A stretch of DNA of 5,208 bases from Niastella sp. (lineage in GTDB: Bacteria > Bacteroidota > Bacteroidia > Chitinophagales > Chitinophagaceae): the NCBI GenBank assembly GCA_021154515.1, contig JAJKIL010000299.1:1-5208 (forward strand), in the 5' to 3' direction. Position 1 is the stretch's first letter, and every line of letters begins with the position of its first letter. The notes below the pieces were generated by a model. The model saw only the letters and a program-made list of their open reading frames with translations, had not been told where the DNA came from and ran no database searches. Shown piece after piece: positions 1-5,208 of this stretch. The position numbers and the translations under genes were made by a program.

Positions 1-690
1 ACTTGGGGCGCCAGTGGTGAACGATTTACCGCCACCGCCTCTGAATCCCTTACCATCAACCGTTACGGCCGAACTGGCATTACCAAAAGTAAGTTGATTG
101 GCCACTTCCAGAACAACTACACCTCCCGTGCTGCCATTCCAGTCAGGCGCAGTTATTGATTGGCCATTTTTGATGGTTAAATTATACTCGCGTTGGATCC
201 TGATCACCTGGAAGGTTTGTATACCTGCAGAAGAGGTAAATGCCCTTGCGTAATAATTATGTGACAACGGGGCGCCCAGGGTTATTGTACCACCACTGAT
301 ACCAGATACAACATTATATTCATAGGATCCGGCAACCAGGTTGCTGGTTAAATAGCCGCTGGCACTGCCACCGGCAACGCCATCACCATAAGTATCATTA
401 TTCGAAGTATTGAGATCAGCGCCCTGCATCTGAATGATCAACACCATATCGCCACTGGAAAGGGCCGTAGCACTTCCTCTGACATCAAGCGTACCAACGG
501 ATACGCTTGTTGTGCCCTTTACAGCATTGGCTGTACCCTGGTAATAAGAGTTTACAATGGTGTTGGTGTTTGTAATTTGTGTTGTACCAGCAGTAGGTGC
601 GGTACCACATTGACTGAATGAACCATAGTACGAAAAGGACATACAAAGGCATAGCATAAATGCCTGGGTACGGGAAATATGTTTTTTCAC
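1..690 (-). CDS. Secreted surface-type protein, N-terminal part (runs off the left edge)
   Basis: An uninterrupted frame of 230 codons runs from GTG at 690 down to position 1, so the C-terminus lies outside the window. The N-terminus is a good signal peptide: lysines at 2-3, a hydrophobic core at about 10-22, and likely cleavage after Ser26 just before Gln-Cys. The mature part is rich in Thr, Ser, Gly, Asn and Val, as in beta-rich exported proteins. It has a hydrophobic strand GDMVLIIQMQG at 90-100, a GGVVVLEVANQL strand near 179-190, and a Gly-rich GKGFRGGGG turn at 213-221. Large Bacteroidota surface proteins with this type of N-terminus often end in a type IX secretion or gliding-motility-associated sorting domain; that is inference, because the C-terminus is not visible. 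GTG was chosen because it gives a complete signal peptide. An in-frame TTG at 696 would add two residues, and an in-frame stop lies just beyond it. The first internal ATG (codon 12) would remove the basic n-region. The protein's function is unknown. Confidence 0.85.
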   Translation of the reverse strand, partial: MKKHISRTQAFMLCLCMSFSYYGSFSQCGTAPTAGTTQITNTNTIVNSYYQGTANAVKGTTSVSVGTLDVRGSATALSSGDMVLIIQMQGADLNTSNNDTYGDGVAGGSASGYLTSNLVAGSYEYNVVSGISGGTITLGAPLSHNYYARAFTSSAGIQTFQVIRIQREYNLTIKNGQSITAPDWNGSTGGVVVLEVANQLTFGNASSAVTVDGKGFRGGGGKSFTTGAPS

Positions 691-730
691 GATCAACTGA
701 AGTTTGGTTGGGTAATCCGATCAAAGGCCG

Positions 731-738
731 CAAAGATA
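731..738 (-). promoter_or_regulatory. Bacteroidota -7 element for the leftward surface-protein gene
   Basis: Read on the minus strand this is TATCTTTG, an exact match to the Bacteroidota -7 consensus TAnnTTTG. It lies about 40 bases upstream of the GTG start at 690, giving a plausible short leader. No clean -33 TTG is found at the expected 19-21 base spacing, so the call rests on the -7 match and position. Confidence 0.5.
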
Positions 739-934
739 CCCTTTAACGTAAGACTTAAATATTAAATTATCTTAAGAATTTACCCTTAGACTAAAATTCA
801 CCAAACACCCTGAAGCATAACAACAATCATATCTGTTTTTTTTAAAACCTTATACCGAAAATGATCCGGATCAATAAACCGTCTGAATAACAATTAAAAG
901 AATTGAGGCAATCCACAACAAAGCTGCGTACCTT

Positions 935-953
935 TACTATACATTTGTAAGTA
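935..953 (+). promoter_or_regulatory. Candidate HxlR operator overlapping the promoter
   Basis: The site has the form TACT-N11-AGTA, a 19-base imperfect dyad centred on 944, and it includes TTTGTAAGTA. It covers the whole -7 element at 940-947. HxlR-family regulators such as Bacillus YodB and CatR bind inverted repeats of the TACT/AGTA type and often repress their own genes, so autoregulation is a reasonable inference. Only four base pairs per arm plus one inner pair match, so chance is not excluded. Confidence 0.35.
940..947 (+). promoter_or_regulatory. Bacteroidota -7 element for the HxlR/DUF2461 unit
   Basis: TACATTTG matches the -7 consensus TAnnTTTG exactly and lies 63 bases before the ATG at 1011. 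A start of transcription near 951-953 would give a leader of about 60 bases. No obvious -33 TTG occurs at the standard spacing, which would suit a promoter under tight control or one read by another sigma factor. Confidence 0.45.
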
Positions 954-1010
954 CTATCCGGAAATATAGCATTATACCAGCATATAGCAATACTATAAAA
1001 AATCAATAAC

Positions 1011-1367
1011 ATGCCAAAAATGGAAGGACGCGAATACCATAAATGCCTGGGCATGATACTACCGGTATCAGATGCCATCAGTGTTTTAAGCGGCAAATGG
1101 AAATTACCGATCATTATCTCATTACAATTTGGCAATAAAAGGTTCAGTGAAATAGCCAGGGACATTCCTAAAATAACCGACCGCATGTTATCAAAAGAAT
1201 TACGCGATCTGGAAATGAACAAACTGATAAAGCGAACAGTGTACGACTCCGTGCCCGTTATTGTGGAATATTCATTGACAGAATATGGCGAGTCGCTGGA
1301 TGACCTGATACACGAGTTGTACAAATGGGGCACCAAACACCGTAAAAAAGTGATGACAAAGGATTAA
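1011..1367 (+). CDS. HxlR-family winged helix-turn-helix transcriptional regulator
   Basis: This 118-residue protein is a normal-length HxlR-family (PF01638) cytoplasmic dimeric DNA-binding regulator. Visible family marks are the N-terminal Cys12 followed by a helix leading to LSGKWKLPII (26-35), the RFSEIARDIPKIT segment (44-56), the recognition-helix region RMLSKELRDLEMNKLI (58-73), and the wing plus C-terminal signature VEYSLTEYGESL (85-96). In characterised relatives (YodB, HypR, QsrR) the N-terminal cysteine senses electrophiles, quinones or disulfide stress. Cys12 is the only cysteine here and sits close to that position, but redox sensing is inferred. ATG 1011 is used; ATG 1020 would lose only three residues. 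There is no Shine-Dalgarno, as is usual in this phylum. The stop is one base before the DUF2461 start, implying co-transcription. Unlike many HxlR genes, it is not beside an obvious oxidoreductase. The effector is unknown. Confidence 0.93.
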   Translation: MPKMEGREYHKCLGMILPVSDAISVLSGKWKLPIIISLQFGNKRFSEIARDIPKITDRMLSKELRDLEMNKLIKRTVYDSVPVIVEYSLTEYGESLDDLIHELYKWGTKHRKKVMTKD

Positions 1368-1368
1368 T

Positions 1369-2073
1369 ATGGCAAAACAAACAACAGCGCAACCAGTAAT
1401 TCGTAAATCAGGTTTCGATTTTTTGCAGACTTTAAAAAAGAACAATCACCGCGATTGGTTCAATGCCCATAAAGAAAAGTATCAACAGGAACAGGAGCAG
1501 CTGGAGCTTTTTGCCGAAGCCTTGTTGCGGGAACTGAACAAACACGATGAAATAGAAACTCCATCTGGCAAAAAAAGCCTGCATCGCATTTACCGCGACA
1601 TTCGTTTTTCAAGCGATAAAACACCTTACAAAACAAACTGGAGCGGAAATTTTAAACGCGCTACCAAATTCAGGCGGGGTGGTTATTATTTTCATCTGGA
1701 AGCGGGCAACAGTTATTTGGCCGGTGGTTTCTGGGCGCCTAATGCGCAAGACCTGAAACGCATTCGCGATGAAATTGCTTTTGATGCCGGCCCGTTAAGA
1801 AAGATCCTGAAAAGCAAAACCTTCACTGCCACCTTTGGCGCCCTTACAGGCGAACAGGTAAAAACCACGCCCAAAGGTTTCGATGCCGGTCATGAAGCCA
1901 TTGACCTGTTACGCTATAAACAATACCTGCTGATCCGGCGTTTTTCCGACAAAGAAGTATTGAGCGATCAATTTCTCGCAACAGCCAGTGAGACGTTTAA
2001 AAACATGCGCCCGTTTTTTGATTACATGAGTGAAGTGCTTACTACGGATACCAATGGGCTGTTGATGAGTTAA
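1369..2073 (+). CDS. DUF2461 domain-containing protein (TIGR02453 family)
   Basis: The 234-residue product fits the DUF2461 / TIGR02453 family in length and motifs. These are FDFLQTLKKNNHRDWF at 16-31, the family hallmark HRIYRDIRFSSDKTPYKTN at 72-90, a strand YYFHLEAGNSYLAGGFWAP at 106-124, the RIRDEI segment near 131-136, and TTPKGFD at 166-172. The basic and aromatic residues of the 72-90 hallmark are the most conserved part of the family. There is no signal peptide or membrane segment, so it is probably cytoplasmic. Its biochemical role is not established. ATG 1369 follows the HxlR stop by one base. AAAGGA at 1358-1363, five bases before the start, is one of the few Shine-Dalgarno-like sequences in the window, so translation may be coupled to that of the regulator. 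The C-terminus is complete and no frameshift is seen. Confidence 0.92.
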   Translation: MAKQTTAQPVIRKSGFDFLQTLKKNNHRDWFNAHKEKYQQEQEQLELFAEALLRELNKHDEIETPSGKKSLHRIYRDIRFSSDKTPYKTNWSGNFKRATKFRRGGYYFHLEAGNSYLAGGFWAPNAQDLKRIRDEIAFDAGPLRKILKSKTFTATFGALTGEQVKTTPKGFDAGHEAIDLLRYKQYLLIRRFSDKEVLSDQFLATASETFKNMRPFFDYMSEVLTTDTNGLLMS

Positions 2074-2077
2074 TAAG

Positions 2078-2214
2078 GTTGATATAGTTGACAAGTTAAC
2101 ACGTTAACAAGCTCTGGTTTAACACGCTGCGTTCGTGGTTCTAAGTTTAAGTTATTAGATTCGTAGGTTATTGAGTTCTTTAGTTTGTTAGTTCTTGAGT
2201 TTTGTGGTTTATCT
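2078..2214. repeat. Degenerate GTT-phased repeat tract, mainly 8-bp period
   Basis: Almost the whole tract can be cut into short units starting with GTT. It opens with GTTGATATA, GTTGACAA, GTTAACAC and GTTAACAA (2078-2110). After a less regular part come GTTCGTG, GTTCTAA and GTTTAA (2131-2150). Eight consecutive 8-base units then fill 2151-2214: GTTATTAG, ATTCGTAG, GTTATTGA, GTTCTTTA, GTTTGTTA, GTTCTTGA, GTTTTGTG and GTTTATCT. Seven of those eight begin with GTT. The tract starts five bases after the DUF2461 stop. It is non-coding in appearance; similar short-word tracts between genes are, to my knowledge, common in Chitinophagaceae. Function is unknown. Confidence 0.7.
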
Positions 2215-2233
2215 GAGTTGCCGCGAGTCCTTT

Positions 2234-2261
2234 CACGTTTCACGTTTGCCGTTTCACGATT
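2234..2261. repeat. Four 7-bp tandem units, CACGTTT type
   Basis: Four consecutive 7-base units are CACGTTT, CACGTTT, GCCGTTT and CACGATT. The first two are identical and the others differ by two bases and one base. The array follows the GTT-phased tract after about 20 bases and has a different period and word, so it is listed separately. It lies between two genes of the same strand and shows no coding signature. Confidence 0.75.
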
Positions 2262-2287
2262 CAATATTACCAGTAGGTTAAGAAGCT

Positions 2288-2312
2288 AAAAAAGGTATAA
2301 ATACCTGTTTTT
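2288..2312 (+). terminator. Possible weak bidirectional terminator hairpin
   Basis: AGGTAT (2293-2298) and ATACCT (2301-2306) form a short dyad, best folded as a 5-bp stem with a TAAA loop. Five A precede it (2288-2292) and, after one G, five T follow it (2308-2312). The A-stem-T layout could end transcription of the HxlR/DUF2461 unit in the plus direction. The stem is short and AT-rich, so it is weak and could instead be a regulatory dyad upstream of the DUF2278 gene. Confidence 0.35.
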
Positions 2313-2329
2313 ATGAATGGGTTGATTGG

Positions 2330-2337
2330 TACATTTA
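2330..2337 (+). promoter_or_regulatory. Weak -7-like element before the DUF2278 gene
   Basis: TACATTTA differs from the TAnnTTTG consensus only in the last base and lies 53 bases before the ATG at 2383. There is no good -33 TTG at 19-21 bases upstream. The element sits just downstream of the 2288-2312 hairpin, so it would give the DUF2278 gene its own transcript. Confidence 0.3.
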
Positions 2338-2382
2338 TAAACTAAAAGTGATTATACATTGACCAGTTCAACCCCATTATTT

Positions 2383-3393
2383 ATGCCTATAGCACACTAC
2401 GGCGTACTGAAAGGCAAGGCATTTGCAAGCCTGCGCGCCACAGCACAAAGCGAGCATTACCAGATACTCATCAACCACGGAAATAATCCCCACCGTATTG
2501 CCATCAATACCAAATCAAGCGAAGCACCCAGCCAGGTATTATATTATGCCAGCGATGATTTTCATCATGAGATCACCGATGCATTGAATCAGGCTGATCT
2601 GGCCGTTGGCTTTACCGCGCTCGACTCAAAACCTGGCGGCCTGGCGCTCGATTTCATCCGGCGCAACCTGTTCGATCACGCCGAAATGATCCCGCTGCTT
2701 TCCCAGGGGCCCGGCGACAATGACGACTTAAACGACCGGCTTGATTTTTTTGTGCAACAGGCCATCCGCGACGACTCGGCTGTTGTTTATGCCTTTGGCC
2801 AGCATTGGCAGGACAATAGCGGAAAAGATAAGTATTTCGCCGAAATAAACCCCAGCACCGGCATTCACGATATTCATATGAACCAGGGTAATCCCCCTGG
2901 TAGTTTTTTTGGCGACAATGGCATTTGGCAGGATGGGGGATTGCTCTTCCATTTTGCCAGCCGCAATCGTTGGGCTGCCGTATTTACCGCTTTTCAATCG
3001 CAATCATTTCATACAGATGATGTGCACGGCAATCCCATCACCGAACCACAACCTCCCGATCAAACAAAAGCAAATATTCGCATCATTGCGGCCATGGTAA
3101 ATCCAAAAGGGGAAGAACCTGGAAAAGAATATATCATTCTGCTTAACAAAACCAACCAGGATATCAATTTATCAGGCTGGCAGATCGTTGACAAATTGAA
3201 AAAGGCCGACACTATCGGCAACCAGGTTTTACCAGCCGGAGATACGGTACGCATAAAGTTAACCGGACAGGGCGCCCAATTAAGTAACAAAGGTGGTAAT
3301 ATCACTTTGTTGAATAAAGAGCAGGTGAAAATAGACGGCGTTACCTATACAAAAGAAGATGCATCCGTAGAGGATCAATTAGTAGAATTGTAA
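2383..3393 (+). CDS. DUF2278 (YukJ-like) protein with C-terminal lamin-tail domain
   Basis: The 336-residue product has two parts. Residues 1 to about 215 are a DUF2278 / YukJ-type domain. It starts with MPIAHYGVLKGK, contains a DSAVVYAFGQHW strand near 127-138, and carries the hallmark GIHDIHMNQGN at 160-170 followed by NGIWQDGG at 179-186. The cluster of His, Asp, Asn and Gln in that hallmark suggests a binding or catalytic site, but no activity is established. Residues about 231-330 form a lamin-tail (LTD) immunoglobulin-like fold: IRIIAAMVNPKGEEPGKEYIILLN, then INLSGW, a central LPAGDTVRI, then LSNKGGNITLLN and VDGVTYT-like strands at the end. LTDs are often attached to nucleases and surface proteins as binding modules. 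There is no signal peptide. ATG 2383 is chosen because the family typically begins M-P-x-x-YGVLKG; an in-frame TTG at 2359 would add eight residues. A strong terminator follows, so it looks monocistronic. Confidence 0.9.
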   Translation: MPIAHYGVLKGKAFASLRATAQSEHYQILINHGNNPHRIAINTKSSEAPSQVLYYASDDFHHEITDALNQADLAVGFTALDSKPGGLALDFIRRNLFDHAEMIPLLSQGPGDNDDLNDRLDFFVQQAIRDDSAVVYAFGQHWQDNSGKDKYFAEINPSTGIHDIHMNQGNPPGSFFGDNGIWQDGGLLFHFASRNRWAAVFTAFQSQSFHTDDVHGNPITEPQPPDQTKANIRIIAAMVNPKGEEPGKEYIILLNKTNQDINLSGWQIVDKLKKADTIGNQVLPAGDTVRIKLTGQGAQLSNKGGNITLLNKEQVKIDGVTYTKEDASVEDQLVEL

Positions 3394-3425
3394 TCTGAAT
3401 TTTCATAACCGGGACAAACAGAAGG

Positions 3426-3455
3426 CCTCTCGATAGATCGGGAGGTTTTTATTTT
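3426..3455 (+). terminator. Rho-independent terminator of the DUF2278 gene
   Basis: CCTCTCG (3426-3432) pairs with CGGGAGG (3439-3445) in a 7-bp stem with one T-G wobble, enclosing the loop ATAGAT. A T-rich tail, five T, one A and four T, follows directly at 3446-3455. It lies 33 bases after the DUF2278 stop and upstream of the rhamnosidase gene, which separates the two transcription units. Confidence 0.85.
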
Positions 3456-3613
3456 AACAGCAAGCACTAGCCTAAAACCAGGCGCCGGCAGGCACTAAAC
3501 AATTTTAGCACCCGAACGCAAATAGCCGCAAGAGTCGCAATCAGGATTAAGCAGGATGGCGCATCGGTGGTTTTCCTTACCTTGTTCATCTTAAAACAAA
3601 AAAAGGCTTGTCA
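3456..3613. other. Intergenic region upstream of the rhamnosidase, with a decayed short repeat
   Basis: This gap should hold the rhamnosidase promoter. The best -7-like match is TACCTTGT at 3578-3585, which is poor, and no clear -33 is seen. CAGGAT occurs twice ten bases apart (3542-3547 and 3552-3557) in a GATTAAGCAGGAT context. The preceding segment (about 3490-3540), with words such as GCACCCGAACGCAAATAGCCGCAAGAGTCGCAA split by near-repeats of GCAA, looks like a degenerate short-word tract. No gene is seen. Confidence 0.45.
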
Positions 3614-5208
3614 ATGAAAAAACAACTGCTCATTGCTGTCTGGTGCATCCTGTTAGGTACTTTGGGTGCAACCGGCCAGGTTACGCTGCAGCTGCAACAC
3701 CTGCTCACTGAAAATCTTGTAAATCCCCTTGGAATAAACGTCACAACACCGCGTTTTAGCTGGCAGCTTTCGGGCGCCCGGCGCAACGTGCAACAATCTG
3801 CCTGGGAAATAAAAGTAACAGCCGGCAAAACCGCCGTATGGAGCAGCGGAAAGATCAATTCCGCGCAATCGGTACAGGTGCCCTATGCTGGCAATCCATT
3901 GCAACCAGCCACTAAATACAGCTGGCAGGTACGCGTTTGGGACAATAACGGCATCGTTACACCCTGGAGCGCACCGGCAACCTTTCAAACAGCTTTATCA
4001 ACAGCTGCCGACTGGAAAGCCCAGTGGATCATGCCCGGGTTTACCGAAGATGCGGTTAACCGCCCGGCCATCCTGTTTCGTAAAACATTCTCCTTACCGA
4101 AAAAGATCCGCACAGCCACTGCCTATATTACGGCGCATGGAATGTACGAAGCCCGGATAAACGGGCAACGGGTAGGGGATGCGTACCTCACTCCCGGCTG
4201 GACGAGTTACAACAAACGCCTGCAATACCAGGTGTATGATGTTACGCCGTTACTGGTTGCCGGCCCCAACGCTATTGGCGTTTCGGTAGGCAATGGCTGG
4301 TACCGCGGTTACCTGGCCTGGAGTGGTAATAAAAACTCCTGGGGCAGCGATGCCGCCTTGCTGGTACAGATAGCCATCACGTATACCGATGGTTCTACCC
4401 AGGATCTGATAACCGATGGCACCTGGAAGTCTTCCACCGGGCCTATCCGTTATGACGAAATATACCATGGCGAAACTGTAGATACCCGCGAGGAAAGAAC
4501 CGGCTGGGCAAGTGCAGCCTTCAACGAAGCGGCATGGAGCGGCGTACAAACCGGCGATTTTTCAAAAGAGGTCTTGATCCCAACATATAATGAACCGGTA
4601 AGAAAGCACGAGACCTTCAAACCCGTAAAAGTGATTACCACGCCTAATGGAAAAACCGTGCTTGATTTTGGCCAGAACCTTGTTGGCTGGGTAATGGTAA
4701 AAGCAAAAGGCAACAGCGGCGATTCCATTGTGATAAAGCATGCCGAAGTGCTGGATAAAAATGGTAATTTCTACACCGAAAACTTACGGGCCGCCAAAGC
4801 AACGGCCACCTATATCCTGGATGGAAAAGAAGAAAGAACGCTGGAGCCGCATTTCTCCTGGTTTGGCTTCCGGTATATACAGGTAGAAGGCTATCCCGGA
4901 GAAATAACCCCCGACAACTTCACGGCGGTTGCCCTGTATTCAGACATGCAACCCACGGGCAGCTTTACCTGCTCACAGCCATTGGTCAATAAATTACAAC
5001 ATAATATTCAGTGGGGACAACGCGGCAACTTTCTCGATGTGCCCACTGATTGCCCGCACCGTGATGAACGTCTTGGCTGGACGGGCGATGCTCAGGCATT
5101 CTCCCGCACGGCATCGTTTAATTTTGGCGTCAATAATTTCTTTGCCAAATGGCTGCATGATGTGGCGGCCGATCAAAGAGCCGATGGCGCGGTGCCACAT
5201 GTAATACC
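3614..5208 (+). CDS. Secreted alpha-L-rhamnosidase, glycoside hydrolase family 78, N-terminal part
   Basis: The frame opens at ATG 3614 and stays open for 531 full codons to the right edge, where it is cut. GH78 enzymes are inverting hydrolases that release L-rhamnose from glycans and glycosides. A signal peptide (lysines 2-3, core 5-19, likely cleavage after Gly21 before Gln22) predicts export; there is no lipobox cysteine. Domains in order are an N-terminal beta-sandwich at about 25-135, with the usual ENLVNPLGINVTTPRFSW start and a YSWQVRVWD strand; a carbohydrate-binding-like domain (PF08531) at about 150-330 with INGQRVGDAYLTPGW (182-196) and NGWYRG (227-232); a PF05592 domain with LDFGQNLVGW (350-359); and the start of the six-hairpin (alpha/alpha)6 catalytic domain (PF17389) from about 449. 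The catalytic-loop signature DCPHRDERLGWTGDAQ spans 479-494, and its Glu485 and Asp492 match acidic active-site residues of the family. The distal catalytic Glu and C-terminal domain lie beyond the window. It probably acts in periplasm or outside the cell; no SusC/SusD pair is visible nearby. Confidence 0.95.
   Translation, partial: MKKQLLIAVWCILLGTLGATGQVTLQLQHLLTENLVNPLGINVTTPRFSWQLSGARRNVQQSAWEIKVTAGKTAVWSSGKINSAQSVQVPYAGNPLQPATKYSWQVRVWDNNGIVTPWSAPATFQTALSTAADWKAQWIMPGFTEDAVNRPAILFRKTFSLPKKIRTATAYITAHGMYEARINGQRVGDAYLTPGWTSYNKRLQYQVYDVTPLLVAGPNAIGVSVGNGWYRGYLAWSGNKNSWGSDAALLVQIAITYTDGSTQDLITDGTWKSSTGPIRYDEIYHGETVDTREERTGWASAAFNEAAWSGVQTGDFSKEVLIPTYNEPVRKHETFKPVKVITTPNGKTVLDFGQNLVGWVMVKAKGNSGDSIVIKHAEVLDKNGNFYTENLRAAKATATYILDGKEERTLEPHFSWFGFRYIQVEGYPGEITPDNFTAVALYSDMQPTGSFTCSQPLVNKLQHNIQWGQRGNFLDVPTDCPHRDERLGWTGDAQAFSRTASFNFGVNNFFAKWLHDVAADQRADGAVPHVI

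Larger units (their letters stand above)
691..1010. other. Divergent AT-rich intergenic region
   Basis: About 320 bases separate the leftward surface-protein gene from the rightward HxlR gene. It is clearly more AT-rich than the flanking genes, with an A/T-dominated stretch around 740-780 and a run of eight T near 834-843. It holds a promoter-like element for each direction (731-738 minus, 940-947 plus), a candidate operator at 935-953, and a perfect 12-base palindrome TGATCCGGATCA at 862-873 of unknown meaning. I see no convincing small gene, tRNA or terminator in it. Confidence 0.6.

Noticed and set aside
485..733. Minus-strand frame of 82 codons starting at ATG 733
   Set aside because: It overlaps the surface-protein gene in another frame. 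Its start lies at the -7 element, and its product has an odd Tyr/Trp/Cys/His composition with no family likeness.
862..873. Perfect 12-base palindrome TGATCCGGATCA
   Set aside because: About one perfect 12-base palindrome is expected by chance in a window this size. It is not next to either promoter element, so it is not called as an operator.
842..1336. Minus-strand open frame of 164 codons
   Set aside because: It lies opposite the HxlR gene, whose product matches its family end to end. The minus-strand product is rich in Ser, Ile and Cys with no recognisable motif, and is a shadow.
2095..2108. GTTAAC-AC-GTTAAC as a terminator hairpin after DUF2461
   Set aside because: The loop would be only two bases, the stem is AT-rich and no T tract follows. 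It is better explained as two units of the GTT-phased repeat.
2078..2261. CRISPR array
   Set aside because: Units are 7-8 bases with no spacers, far from the 23-50 base repeats and unique spacers of CRISPR, and no cas gene is present.
2070..2264. Minus-strand frame of 64 codons
   Set aside because: It runs through the short-period repeat tracts, so its Asn/Lys/Thr/Arg-rich product comes from AAC-type repeat words rather than selection on a protein.
3586..4728. Several minus- and plus-strand frames of about 90-110 codons in the rhamnosidase region
   Set aside because: All overlap the GH78 frame, which carries signal peptide, domain motifs and the catalytic signature without interruption. The others have no motifs and unnatural Cys/Pro/Arg-rich products.

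Overview
The window looks like part of a Bacteroidota chromosome, probably Chitinophagaceae (Niastella/Chitinophaga-like). This is inferred from gene content, from TAnnTTTG-type -7 promoter elements, from near-absent Shine-Dalgarno sequences, and from the style of the secreted proteins. No rRNA or other taxonomic marker is present, so the placement is tentative.

Layout. Positions 1-690 (minus strand) hold the first 230 codons of a large secreted, surface-type protein with a signal peptide, starting at GTG and running off the left edge. Positions 691-1010 are an AT-rich divergent intergenic region with one promoter-like element facing each way. Positions 1011-2073 (plus) form a tight two-gene unit, an HxlR-family winged-helix regulator followed one base later by a DUF2461 protein. 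Positions 2074-2382 contain a short-period degenerate repeat tract (GTT-phased 8-bp units, then 7-bp CACGTTT units) and a small A/T-flanked hairpin. Positions 2383-3393 (plus) encode a DUF2278 (YukJ-like) protein fused to a C-terminal lamin-tail domain, closed by a clear intrinsic terminator. From 3614 to the right edge (plus) runs the N-terminal 531 codons of a secreted GH78 alpha-L-rhamnosidase. That open frame has no stop inside the window but carries the family's catalytic-loop signature.

How they work together. Apart from the HxlR/DUF2461 pair there is little sign of a shared pathway. The rhamnosidase would release L-rhamnose from plant or microbial glycans outside the cytoplasm, and the surface protein points to an elaborate secretome. 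The HxlR gene has a candidate operator over its own promoter, so the pair may be autoregulated. I see no CRISPR array, tRNA, rRNA, transposase or phage gene, and no convincing new multi-gene system. The items most worth a second look are the phased repeat tract, the DUF2278-lamin-tail architecture and the regulator-DUF2461 coupling.
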